DNA of 33,385 nucleotides from Rhizobium sp. GTDB lineage: Bacteria; Pseudomonadota; Alphaproteobacteria; Rhizobiales; Rhizobiaceae. A program made the translations under genes and the position numbers. Position 1 is the first letter of the stretch. Every line of letters begins with the position of its first letter. The stretch lies in assembly GCA_020621905.1 (NCBI GenBank), contig JAHRYZ010000017.1:1-33385 (forward strand). The letters run 5' to 3'. Below the pieces are notes generated by a model. That model made no database searches. It was given only the letters and a program-made list of their open reading frames with translations, and was not told the DNA's origin. Below are positions 7,687 through 15,851 of this stretch, one piece after another.

Positions 7687-8768
7687 TTACGAAAGGCGGA
7701 CGATATGCTGGTCCCAGGCGACCGGGCTGCCGTTTGCGCCGAAATGGCCGTCATAGAGGACACGGCAAAGCCGGAGGCCGCCGGTGCGATGCCGGCCGCA
7801 TCGGCGACGGTGGTGGTCGTGACCACCGCGCCGCTCCGTCCGTCGATGGTGACGGCCAGCCCGCCCTTCGGCGAGGCGATGCCGATAAGACCGTCGCGCC
7901 GGTTGACGGCGATGGCGCCGACATAATTGGCAAGGCCTCTCGTCACCGCGTCGGGAAGGGACACGAAGGAAAGCGCCTCGCCTTTGGAAAAATGCCCGAC
8001 CAGTGGCGGCATGTCGTTGCGCGAGCCTTCATACTGGCAGGCGAACCAGGCGCGACCGTCCTGGTCCACATCCAGATGCCGGGTCGACAACTGGCTGAAC
8101 TCGTGCGGCATGACATGCTTTTCGATCAGCGCACCGCTCGCCGCATCGGCGATCACCAGGGAGGGTTCCATGCGATCGAGGTTGAGCTTGGTGCGGCCGA
8201 AATCCGGATGGGTCTCGATCCCGCCATTGGCGATGATCAGCAGGCGGCCGTCGTCGCTGACCGTCATGTCGTGCGTGCCGATGCCATGGGCTTCGAACTC
8301 GCCGATCCGGCGGAAACCATCCGTGGCGTCATAGATGCCGATCATGCCGCGATTGGCGTCGAAATCGTTTTCGCTGGCATAGAGCAGCCGGCCGTCCGGC
8401 GAAAAGTGCCCGTGGCCGAAGAAGTGCCGGTCGGCCGGCGCGGCGATCACGATCGGTTCGCTGCGTCTGCGTGCGTCGAAGATGACCGCAAAGGTACCGG
8501 GACGTCGGGCGAAGGCGACCGAGAGGCCTGTCGCCGGGCTGTGGCCGAGGCCGTGAATGCGGTCCGGCAGATCGATCCGGTCGATGAAGGTGCCGTCCTC
8601 GGCGACCAGGCCGATACCGAAAGTTCCGTCCGGCGCGCGGAAGCCGGAGGCAAAGACCGCATCGCTGCGCTCGAGCGCGAAGAGCGCACGCGGCGAAAGC
8701 GAGGCGAGGAACAAAGCCCCCGCCGCCTTGATGAAGGATCGCCTGTCGATCAGCGCCGATCGCCGCAT
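7687..8768 (-). CDS. Tat-exported DUF1513 beta-propeller protein, frameshifted near the 3' end
   Basis: Begins MRRSALIDRRSFIKAAGALF, a clear twin-arginine signal (Arg9-Arg10, S/T-R-R-x-F-x-K pattern), so the protein should be exported folded. The body shows WD40/YVTN-like blade repeats (FSPDGRLLYASENDFDANRG, DMTVSDDGRLLIIANGG) and matches DUF1513, a family that travels with imelysin and DUF1111 genes. The reading frame breaks near 7755-7760: after GFAVSS the in-frame translation reads nonsense through tspO, while a one-base shift restores YDGHFGANGSPVAWDQHIVR and a stop at 7687. With one base added the protein would be 360 residues. This is probably a single-base deletion or sequencing error. 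The gene starts one base after the stop of the second imelysin gene. Molecular function is unknown. Confidence 0.82.
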
Positions 8769-8769
8769 C

Positions 8770-9873
8770 TCAGTCTCCGTCGGAGAAGGAGAAACCGGCG
8801 GCAAGGCCGATCGCGCCGCCATAGTCGTTGTTGAGGCGAAGGATCAGATCCTTGCTGTTGAGCAGCAGGAAGTCGAGCTTGGCGCGCTCGGCCGGATCGC
8901 TGACGGCCGCCTCGACGTCCGGATTGATGTCGTCGGCCACCCTCTCGAGCGACTTGGCGACGAAATCGATCGACGAGACGATGGAGCGCGACTCGTCGTT
9001 CAGCAGGTCGACCATGGCCGACTGCTTCATCAGGCTGCGCAGGCCCTCGATATTGCCGTGGATCGAGGTGAAGGTATTGCCGGAGCGCCAGTAGATCGCC
9101 TGCTTGGGAAAGGTGTTGTTCTCCTCGCCCTTGTAGAAGGTTTCGATGCGCTGGTCGCGAATCGCCTCAGCCCCATGGACCAGAATGCCGAGCAGGGCGG
9201 TGATCGCCTCGCGGCCGTCGCGGAACTCGGGATTGTCGGGGCCGGGGTGCTTCCAGGCACCCTGAATGCCGTCGGGCTTGTCCCATGCCTCGGCGAGTTC
9301 GCCGCCGAGCCGCACCAGATTGCCGGCGATCGCCGCGCCGTAGCGGCAGCGGAAGCCTTCCTTCTCCTCGACGAGCCCGTCGGATCCCGTGCCGAAGAGC
9401 ACGAATTCGAGCGCGCCGAGCCCCTGCATGGCGACGCTCTTGTCCTTCAGCGTCTCGACCGAGGTCGCGCTTTCGTCCGGCTTGGCGAGAATGGCCTGAA
9501 CCTGTTTCAGGCCTGTGCTCTTGCGGTCGGGGTAGAAGAGAATGCGCTCAAACCGGTTGGCCTCGATCACCGGACCGACGCGGACGATTTCGATCGTCGA
9601 CCATGCCGCGACCGTCTCATCGAAGGCACCCCGGACGACATCGAGGGCATCGGCCGACGGCGCAGCGCAGAGCGCGCGCAGATCGGTCTCGAGAGCCGCC
9701 GAGGCGTCGCGGAAGCGGTGGTAGCCGGGGCGGATGAAGCCATCGACAGCCTTTTCCATCACGGCCTGGATCGCCTCGCTCTTCAGCGTAGGCGGCGCGA
9801 GATCGGCATCCTGCGCCGCCGCCGGCGCGGCAAGGCTGAGAGCGGTGAAGATGCCGAGGAGGAAAGGCTTCAT
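8770..9873 (-). CDS. Imelysin family protein (peptidase M75-like), second copy of the operon
   Basis: A 367-residue exported protein with a signal peptide cut after about residue 20 (LSLAAPAAAQDAD). The imelysin domain spans the rest. In place of the GxHxxE motif it has GLGALEFVLFG (residues 151-161), so the motif histidine is missing; this GALEF form is common in the second imelysin of such operons. Members are periplasmic or membrane-associated, linked to iron in several bacteria, and are related to the M75 domain of EfeO. The gene overlaps the DUF1111 stop by four bases (ATGA) and is followed one base later by the DUF1513 gene. A metal-binding or chaperone role beside the di-heme enzyme is inferred; proteolysis is doubtful. 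Confidence 0.9.
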   Translation of the reverse strand: MKPFLLGIFTALSLAAPAAAQDADLAPPTLKSEAIQAVMEKAVDGFIRPGYHRFRDASAALETDLRALCAAPSADALDVVRGAFDETVAAWSTIEIVRVGPVIEANRFERILFYPDRKSTGLKQVQAILAKPDESATSVETLKDKSVAMQGLGALEFVLFGTGSDGLVEEKEGFRCRYGAAIAGNLVRLGGELAEAWDKPDGIQGAWKHPGPDNPEFRDGREAITALLGILVHGAEAIRDQRIETFYKGEENNTFPKQAIYWRSGNTFTSIHGNIEGLRSLMKQSAMVDLLNDESRSIVSSIDFVAKSLERVADDINPDVEAAVSDPAERAKLDFLLLNSKDLILRLNNDYGGAIGLAAGFSFSDGD

Positions 9874-11402
9874 AGGGACTCCAGAAAGGCGACGAGCGCC
9901 TTGCGATCATCGGCCGCAAGGCCTGCAAAGGTATCACGGGCGGCCTGCGCCTCGCCGCCGTGCCAGAGGATGGCTTCCGTAAGGTTGCGCGCGCGGCCGT
10001 CATGCAGGAAGAAGGTGTGGCCGTTCACCCTCTCGGTCAGACCAATACCCCAGAGCGGTTGGGTGCGCCACTCTCGACCGCTCGCATCGCCGACCTGCTG
10101 GCCGTCGGCGAGACCCTCGCCCATGTCGTGCAGCAGGAAATCGGAATAGGGCCAGATCAGCTGGAACCGGTGCGCCTTGTTCTCCGCCTTGCGGCTGGTC
10201 ACGAATTTGGGCGCGTGGCAGGCGACGCAGCCTGAGGCGTAGAAAATCGTTTTGCCTTTGAGCACGGCCGGATCGTCGATGCTGCGCCGGGCCGGCGGCG
10301 CGAGGTTTTCCGAATAGAAGGTGACGAGCTCGAGCACCGGGTCGGGGGCTTCCGTCTCGCCGAGCCGCTTCTGCACGCCGGCCGGCATGGCCAGGCATTT
10401 CGCCTCCGCTTCCGTGCAGTCTCCGAAGGGATGCGGCGCGTCCGGGGTCGATATGCCGATGTCGCCCTTGAAGGCGCTGGAACTCTGGTCGCGCACCGAG
10501 GCGTTCTGCGCCTTCCAGCCGAAACGGCCGAGCTTCAGTTCGCCGGTGCGATGATCGCGGGCGCGGGCCGCGCGGCCGGAAACCCCGTCTCCATCCCGAT
10601 CCTCGGGATCGGCCCGGGCGAGAATGTCGGCATCGGCAATCGCCTGAATCAGGCCCATGCCGATCATCGGAGTGGCGACGCGCGGCGACAGTGTCGTATC
10701 CGGGGCGAGCGGTCCGTAGGCGAGATCGGCGACGCTATAGTGCGGCCGGCGCAGCGACACGGTCTCTCCGCCGGCTAACGTCACGGGCTCTTCCGCATAG
10801 GTGATGACCATCCGCCCCTCGGCGGCGAGGCCGGGCACGGCGAGATCCTGCAACTGGCCGCCATAGGTCGGGTCGGGGAAGTTGACCGCCTTGATGTCGG
10901 CAACTGCCCGGCGTTCATTCTCGGTCCGTGTCGGGCGGGCGAGGCGGAGGAACATCGAGGTTGAGTCGGCCGCACCTTCCGGCGGATGGCCGCGTCCGTC
11001 CTTCAGGTGGCAGCTCTGGCAGGCGCGCGCATTGAACAGCGGCCCGAGACCGTCGGAGGCCTGCGTGGACGACGGCGAGGAGACCCAGAACTTGCGGAAC
11101 AGCGCATTGCCGAGCTTGAACGTCTCCTCTTCGGAGAAGGTGATATTGGACGAGAAATGCGAGAAGGCATCGCCGTTGACCGGCTGGGTGGACGTCGCCG
11201 CGCCGCCCTGCATCCGTTCGAACGGTTCCGCCTTGGAAAAATCGCTCGTTCGGCTCGTGACCGTCTCGACGCGCTTCAGGTCCTTCGGCGACAGATCCGT
11301 CCGCCGGATCGCATCATCGGCCAGCGCCGCGCCGAGGGCGGCGAAGGACAGGCCGGTTGCGAGCAGCAGATTCCGGGGGATGCGGGCGGTCATGCGGGAC
11401 AT
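9870..11402 (-). CDS. Di-heme oxidoreductase family protein (DUF1111), c-type cytochrome
   Basis: A 510-residue exported protein with a signal peptide near residues 10-29 (LLLATGLSFAALGAALA). Two c-type heme sites are visible: CQSCH at 128-132 and CVACH at 392-396. Between them lies a calcium-type loop DPEDRDGDGVSGRA (about 266-279), typical of the DUF1111 'di-heme oxidoreductase' family. These periplasmic proteins resemble di-heme peroxidases in layout, but their reaction is not established. It sits between two imelysin genes and is coupled by ATGA to the second. The start is uncertain: neither ATG 11402 nor ATG 11393 has a good ribosome site, and a strong hairpin lies 12 bases upstream, so initiation may depend on translation of the preceding gene. 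Confidence 0.9.
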   Translation of the reverse strand: MSRMTARIPRNLLLATGLSFAALGAALADDAIRRTDLSPKDLKRVETVTSRTSDFSKAEPFERMQGGAATSTQPVNGDAFSHFSSNITFSEEETFKLGNALFRKFWVSSPSSTQASDGLGPLFNARACQSCHLKDGRGHPPEGAADSTSMFLRLARPTRTENERRAVADIKAVNFPDPTYGGQLQDLAVPGLAAEGRMVITYAEEPVTLAGGETVSLRRPHYSVADLAYGPLAPDTTLSPRVATPMIGMGLIQAIADADILARADPEDRDGDGVSGRAARARDHRTGELKLGRFGWKAQNASVRDQSSSAFKGDIGISTPDAPHPFGDCTEAEAKCLAMPAGVQKRLGETEAPDPVLELVTFYSENLAPPARRSIDDPAVLKGKTIFYASGCVACHAPKFVTSRKAENKAHRFQLIWPYSDFLLHDMGEGLADGQQVGDASGREWRTQPLWGIGLTERVNGHTFFLHDGRARNLTEAILWHGGEAQAARDTFAGLAADDRKALVAFLESL

Positions 11403-11414
11403 GGTGAGGGAGTC

Positions 11415-11442
11415 CGGGCCATCGGAAAGGTCCGATGGCCCG
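11415..11442. other. Strong intercistronic hairpin between imelysin and DUF1111 genes
   Basis: CGGGCCATCGG-aaaggt-CCGATGGCCCG is a perfect 11-bp stem with a 6-base loop. On the plus strand it is followed by CCTTTTTA, so it has intrinsic-terminator shape for antisense transcription. On the operon (minus) strand no T-run follows; there it could protect the imelysin mRNA 3' end or limit DUF1111 translation. Confidence 0.7.
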
Positions 11443-11452
11443 CCTTTTTATC

Positions 11453-12733
11453 TTATTGGAATACGGCGTTAGGATTATCGAGGCTGTCGGAACCTTCAAG
11501 CTCGATCGTTCCGAGATCCAGCGACGCAATGACGCGCTCGATGGTCTTGGTCTGGTCGATCAGCCCGTCGATGGCGGCCTGGACGGTGGCGTTGCCCTCC
11601 GCATTGCCTTCGCCGATCATCTGGTCATAGGCCTCGACCGTCTCGGCGCGCTTGGCCATGGCGTTCATCGCGTCGAGGGTTTTGGTGAGCTTCGCCTTCA
11701 TCTCGGCGTCGAGGGCTGCATCCTTGGCGGCGACCAGTTCCGAGAGCGAAGGGCCGGTCATCTTCGTGCCGTCGGCGCGGGTGTATTCGCCGGTATAGGC
11801 GGACGCGATGCCCACGGCGTCGTTGAGGTGCGAGGCATGCGTGTTGTCGGAGAAGCAGTCGTGCTCTTCTTCCGGGTCATGCAGCAGCACGCCGAGCTTC
11901 ATGCGCTCGCCGGCGAGTTCGCCGTAGGACAGCGACCCCATGCCGGTGAGGATGGCGGAGATGCCGGCCTTCGGATCGGCGGTCACGGTCTTGGTCGCTT
12001 CGCCGTCCGGCGCCCAGGCGGTGACCATTTCCTGGAGATCGGAAACCAGCAGCGTGGAGGCGGCCTTGAGATAGGCGGCGCGGCGGTCGCAATGGCCGTT
12101 GGTGCAGTTCTTGGTGTCGAAGTCGGTATAGGCGCGGTTGCCGGCGCCGGGGCCCGTGCCGTTGAGGTCCTGGCCCCACAGCAGGAATTCTATGGCATGG
12201 TAACCGGTCGCCACATTGGCTTCGATCTCGCCGGCTTCATGCAGCGTCTCGGAGAGGAATTCCGGCGTGATCTTGGTGGCGTCGACATCCTTGCCGTTGA
12301 TCTTCAGCTTGGGGTTGGCGATCACATTGGCGACGAACAGGGCGTTCTCGTCGCTCTCGGTGCCGTAGGAGGCGTCGACATAGTCGATCAGGCCCTCGTC
12401 GAGCGGCCAGGCGTTGACCTTGCCTTCCCAGTCGTCGACCACGGCATTGCCGAAGCGATAGACTTCCGACTGCTGATAGGGCACGCGGGCCTTGATCCAG
12501 GCGGCGCGCGCGGCCTTCAGCGCCTCATCGCTCGGGGTGGCGATCAGCGCGTCGACGGCGGCGTCGAGCGCCTTGGCGGTGTTCAGCGAGTCCTCATACT
12601 TGGCATGGGCCAGCGCCGCATAGTGATTCAGCACCGCGGCCGCATCGGTCGCGGCAGCTGCGGGGCCGGCCATGAAGCTTGCCGAGGCAATCAATAGCGC
12701 GAACGAGGCGCCAAGAATGGATTTGCGGGACAT
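11453..12733 (-). CDS. Imelysin family protein (IrpA-like, peptidase M75), first gene of the operon
   Basis: A 426-residue exported protein. Start ATG 12733 has GGAGA four bases upstream; the longer track ORF is wrong. The signal peptide is MSRKSILGASFALLIASASF with a likely cut after GPAAAA near residue 28. The imelysin motif GxHxxE is intact as GYHAIEFLLWG (177-187). Other family segments are VYRFGN, NAWPLDEGLIDYVD and CFSDNTHASHLND. Imelysin-like proteins such as cyanobacterial IrpA are iron-regulated; the related M75 domain of EfeO binds metal. As first gene of a four-gene operon with a DUF1111 di-heme enzyme, a second imelysin and DUF1513, it is probably part of periplasmic iron handling (inference). 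It is separated by 142 bases from rsmB, which holds a candidate promoter. Confidence 0.93.
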   Translation of the reverse strand: MSRKSILGASFALLIASASFMAGPAAAATDAAAVLNHYAALAHAKYEDSLNTAKALDAAVDALIATPSDEALKAARAAWIKARVPYQQSEVYRFGNAVVDDWEGKVNAWPLDEGLIDYVDASYGTESDENALFVANVIANPKLKINGKDVDATKITPEFLSETLHEAGEIEANVATGYHAIEFLLWGQDLNGTGPGAGNRAYTDFDTKNCTNGHCDRRAAYLKAASTLLVSDLQEMVTAWAPDGEATKTVTADPKAGISAILTGMGSLSYGELAGERMKLGVLLHDPEEEHDCFSDNTHASHLNDAVGIASAYTGEYTRADGTKMTGPSLSELVAAKDAALDAEMKAKLTKTLDAMNAMAKRAETVEAYDQMIGEGNAEGNATVQAAIDGLIDQTKTIERVIASLDLGTIELEGSDSLDNPNAVFQ

Positions 12734-12782
12734 GGTCTCTCCTTCGACGCTTGCGCGCCCTCTCCGTGAAACGAACGACCTT

Positions 12783-12811
12783 GTCTTGGCGGAAAAAGAA
12801 ACTGGTGTCAA
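12783..12811 (-). promoter_or_regulatory. Candidate promoter of the imelysin operon
   Basis: On the minus strand TTGACA (12806-12811) is a perfect -35 hexamer; 17 bases on lies CAAGAC (12783-12788) as a weak -10. This precedes the imelysin start by about 50 bases. I looked for Irr (ICE) or RirA (IRO) boxes here and found no convincing match. Confidence 0.35.
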
Positions 12812-12875
12812 ATAGTCGAGAATCGAAAAGCGCTCCCCGCTTTGCGGTTCGTCAAGTCCGGCCGGGGGATGCGCC

Positions 12876-14165
12876 TCAGGTCTTGCGGCGCATCCGGCAG
12901 AAGAAGAAGCCATCGGTATCGGTCGAGGCGGGGCTGAGGGTCACGCTCAGGCCGTTCTGTGAGCGCGGGCGCGGCGCATCCTTGCCGAACAGGCGGTCCC
13001 AGCTGTCGAGCGTCGGCGCGATCTCGAATTCGGGATTGGCGGCGCAAAAGGCTGTCGCCTGCGCGTCGTTTTCCTCCGGCAGCACCGAACAGGTGACGTA
13101 GAGCAGTTCACCGCCCGGACGCACATAGGCCGCCGCTTCGCTGAGCGCTTCCTGCTGCTGGGCGACGCGTTCCTGCAGATTGCGCACCGTCAGGCGCCAT
13201 TTCGTGTCGGGGCGCCGGCGCCAGGTGCCGGTGCCGGTGCAGGGGGCGTCGACCAGGACGCGGTCGACATGGCCTTTCAGGCTGTCGATGCCACGCAGGC
13301 TGTCATGCACCTGGACATTGCGGGTGCCGGCGCGCTTCAGCCGCTCGATGATCGGCGCGAGGCGCTTGCGATCGGCGTCATAGGCGTGAACCTGGCCCTT
13401 GTTGTTCATCACCGCCGCGATGGCGAGCGTCTTGCCGCCGCCGCCGGCGCAGAAATCGAGAACCTGATCGCCTTCCTTGGCGTCGACCAGATCGGAGACG
13501 ATCTGCGATCCCTCGTCCTGAACCTCGAACCAGCCCTTCTGGAAGCTGAGTTCGGCCGTGACGTTGGGCAGCCGCGAGGCGCCTTCGCCGGCGGGAATAC
13601 GGATGCCGAAGCGGGCGATGCGGGCCGCCTGGGCACTGGTCCGGTCGAGCGCCTTCAGCACCTTGTCGCGATGGGCCTTGATGGTGTTGACGCGCAGGTC
13701 GAGCGTCGGGCGGCCGGCGAGCGCCTTGGCTTCGTCGAGCCAGTCTTCACCGAAGGCGGCTTCGAAGGAAGGCTGGATCCAGTCCGGGATGTCGCCCTGT
13801 ACGTTCAGCGGCGCATCGGCGAGGTCGCGGGACGAAAAGGCGGCCAGTTGCTCCGCCGTGAGCGGCTTGGGAGCAAAACTGTCGCCGTCGAATTCAGCCG
13901 CCAGCGCTTCGGCATTGAGGCCCCACTGGCGCAGCAACACGGCCCAGCCGAGCGCCGCGGCGCTGTCATCATCCATCAGCCACGCATGCGACAGCTTCAT
14001 CCTCAGCGCGTCGTAGACGATATTGCCGATTGCGGCTCGGTCGCCGGACCCGGCGAACCGGTGCGCGAGGCCCCAATCCTTCAGCGCGTCGGCAACGGGC
14101 CGACGACGTGCTTCGATGTCATCCAGTACTTCGATCGCACCAGCGAGGCGGCCGCCCAGACGCAT
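12876..14165 (-). CDS. rsmB: RsmB/NOP family rRNA (cytosine-C5) methyltransferase
   Basis: A 429-residue cytoplasmic RNA methyltransferase. An N-terminal NusB-like helical region precedes the SAM-dependent catalytic domain. The SAM site reads VLDFCAGGGGKTLAIAA, followed by YDADRKRLAPIIERLKRAG; motif IV is VDAPCTGTGTWRRRPD with one conserved Cys, and motif VI is LYVTCSVLPEEN with the catalytic Cys of m5C methyltransferases. RsmB makes m5C967 in 16S rRNA in E. coli; the alphaproteobacterial homolog is assigned by family, so the exact base is inferred. Start ATG 14165 has GGAGA seven bases upstream; the track start at 14222 is too long. It lies downstream of the broken rlpA and upstream of the imelysin operon on the same strand. 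Confidence 0.9.
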   Translation of the reverse strand: MRLGGRLAGAIEVLDDIEARRRPVADALKDWGLAHRFAGSGDRAAIGNIVYDALRMKLSHAWLMDDDSAAALGWAVLLRQWGLNAEALAAEFDGDSFAPKPLTAEQLAAFSSRDLADAPLNVQGDIPDWIQPSFEAAFGEDWLDEAKALAGRPTLDLRVNTIKAHRDKVLKALDRTSAQAARIARFGIRIPAGEGASRLPNVTAELSFQKGWFEVQDEGSQIVSDLVDAKEGDQVLDFCAGGGGKTLAIAAVMNNKGQVHAYDADRKRLAPIIERLKRAGTRNVQVHDSLRGIDSLKGHVDRVLVDAPCTGTGTWRRRPDTKWRLTVRNLQERVAQQQEALSEAAAYVRPGGELLYVTCSVLPEENDAQATAFCAANPEFEIAPTLDSWDRLFGKDAPRPRSQNGLSVTLSPASTDTDGFFFCRMRRKT

Positions 14166-14264
14166 GTTCCATTCTCCTGAATTCGAAGAGAGCGTGGTAG
14201 CGGCGAACCGATGGAAGAGCAAGCGCCTAACCGGTCGGCATCGTGCCCGATCCGGGGTCGTTGA

Positions 14265-14617
14265 TCAGCCGATGATCTCGTAGCAGACCTTGCCGTGGCC
14301 GGAGCGGACCATGCCGATGTTCTGGGCGGCAGCCTTGGAGAGGTCGAGTACCCGGCCACGGATGAACGGGCCGCGATCGTTGATGCGGACGACGACGCTC
14401 TTGCTCTTGGCATTGCAACCCCAGCTTGGTGCCGAAGGCAGAGACTGTGGGCGGCAGTGAGAAGCGACGGGTTCATGCGTTCACCGAAGTTGTCTTGGAG
14501 TGCAACGCTACCAGGATGCGCTGCCGCAGGAAGAGCGTGGGCCGGAGCGTGGCAGCAGAGAGTGCAACAATTGTTGCGACGGTGAAGCTAGAGCGTCGGA
14601 TATTCGTCAATTTGCAT
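14265..14617 (-). pseudogene. rlpA: RlpA-like septal ring lytic transglycosylase, broken by several indels
   Basis: No single ORF covers this, but pieces in three frames join into a short RlpA (double-psi beta-barrel). From ATG 14617: signal-peptide-like NIRRSSFTVATIVALSAATL; then HSKTTS; then, in another frame, [12 protein letters not shown]; then AFGTK; and finally, in a third frame, [20 protein letters not shown] continuing [19 protein letters not shown] and a stop at 14265. At least four or five small indels are needed. RlpA proteins act in the cell envelope on peptidoglycan glycan strands or as divisome lipoproteins; the NDRGPF block is the family hallmark. Whether this is true decay or poor sequence is open; indels in the essential dnaN elsewhere in the window make error plausible. 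Confidence 0.75.
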
Positions 14618-14953
14618 TTCCCTAGTCGTTGACACGAGCCGAAATTTGCGCGGCATCGCCAAAACGAGGGGAAAAATGGCAAAAACGTGCCTTTGAAGCA
14701 TCACGGAATATTTCAGTATGTAACATTCGTGATTTGGTATATCGAATCGCAACGTTTACGATTTGGTAGGAAATAGCAAAAGCAGTTTAATTTCAGAGAA
14801 AAAGCGGAATTCCATTCCGGGTGAATCCCGAAATGGTGCGATCACGAAAAAAATCACGCAAAAATAATCCGAACCGCCACATTTCCTGCCTGAAATGTGG
14901 AGATTCGGGGGCAGACGGCGGTGGATCAATCGTCTGGAGGTGTCGTTCTGCTG
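14618..14953. other. AT-rich intergenic region, no gene found
   Basis: This 336-base stretch is clearly richer in A/T than the rest of the window and has no convincing ORF. It contains GATTTGGTA twice (14731-14739 and 14760-14768), a perfect inverted repeat at 14877-14900, and GANTC sites (for example GAATC near 14744). It would carry the rlpA promoter on the minus strand and the 3' end of the SDR mRNA. A small RNA cannot be excluded. Confidence 0.5.
14877..14900. repeat. Perfect inverted repeat downstream of the SDR gene
   Basis: CCACATTTC-ctgcct-GAAATGTGG, a 9-bp stem with a 6-base loop. It lies 54 bases beyond the SDR stop on the minus strand. Minus-strand T-rich sequence (ATTATTTTT) follows about 10 bases later, not directly, so it is at best a weak terminator or processing hairpin. 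Confidence 0.5.
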
Positions 14954-15850
14954 TTAAAACGTCTGCGGGCCGGCTTTGTTCCAGGTGCCGTTCGACCAAA
15001 GATCCTGCAGCGATTGTCGGTAGTCGCCGAAGCGAAAGGCGTAGCCGAGCGCCTTGAGCCGCGCATTCGAGACCCGCTTGTTTTCCCCGTAGAAGGACCG
15101 CGCCATCGGCGAGAGTTCGGCCGTCTCGAAGGGCTGTTCCGGTGGAGGCTCCATGCCCATCAGGCGCGCCGCCTCGGCGACCACGTCCTGGGGCGGGCAG
15201 GGCTCGTTGTCGGTGACATTATATATGCCCGGTTGGCGCATCTCCGCGAGCAGGGCGGTCGCGCCGGCGATGTCCTCGATGCGGATGCGGTTGAACACCT
15301 GGTCCTTCTTGACCAGGCGCCGCGCCGTGCCGTTGGCGAGATTGACGAAGGCGTTGCGGCCGGGGCCGTAAATGCCCGACAGGCGCAGGATGGCGAGCGG
15401 TAGGCCATTCTGGCCGGCAAGGGCCTGCCAGGCCTTTTCCGCCTCGACGCGTTCGATCGAGCGCTGAGAGACGGGCTTGAGCGCCGTGTCCTCGTCCACC
15501 CAGGCGCCGTCATGGTCGCCATAGACGCCGACGGTGGAGAGATAGGCGATCCATTCGAGCTTCGGCATCAGCATCTTGAGTCCGCTGCCGGTGAACAGGC
15601 GGATCAGCGGGTCGCCGTCGCGCCCGGGTGCGATCGACTGGACGAGATGGGTGACCGTCGCCAGTTCCGCGGTGAGGGCAGCGGAGAGTTCGCCGCCGTC
15701 GAACTGGAAAGGCAGAATGCCACAGTCGCGCAACGCGTCCTGCTTCTCGAGACTGCGCGTCGTGCCGGACACCCGGCATCCGCGGGACGAGAGCAGCCGG
15801 CCAATAGCCTTGCCGGAATAGCCGGCGCCGAAAATCATCACATGCATCAT
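14954..15850 (-). CDS. SDR family NAD(P)-dependent oxidoreductase/epimerase, YeeZ-like
   Basis: A 298-residue extended short-chain dehydrogenase/reductase-type protein. The N-terminal Rossmann dinucleotide site is MIFGAGYSGKAIGRLL (GxGxxG). Further segments YLSTVGVYGDHDGAWVDED, LRLSGIYGPGRNAFVNL and IYNVTDNEPCPPQDVV match the YeeZ-like branch of NAD-dependent epimerase/dehydratase relatives. The canonical YxxxK catalytic pair is not evident in the usual place after the STVGVYG segment, so it may not be a classical epimerase. It starts one base after the queG stop and is cotranscribed with it. Its substrate is unknown. Confidence 0.85.
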   Translation of the reverse strand: MMHVMIFGAGYSGKAIGRLLSSRGCRVSGTTRSLEKQDALRDCGILPFQFDGGELSAALTAELATVTHLVQSIAPGRDGDPLIRLFTGSGLKMLMPKLEWIAYLSTVGVYGDHDGAWVDEDTALKPVSQRSIERVEAEKAWQALAGQNGLPLAILRLSGIYGPGRNAFVNLANGTARRLVKKDQVFNRIRIEDIAGATALLAEMRQPGIYNVTDNEPCPPQDVVAEAARLMGMEPPPEQPFETAELSPMARSFYGENKRVSNARLKALGYAFRFGDYRQSLQDLWSNGTWNKAGPQTF

Positions 15851-15851
15851 T

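Noticed and set aside
12734-12875. Irr or RirA box before the imelysin operon
   Set aside because: Several TTGAC words occur, but no symmetric site that I could match with confidence.
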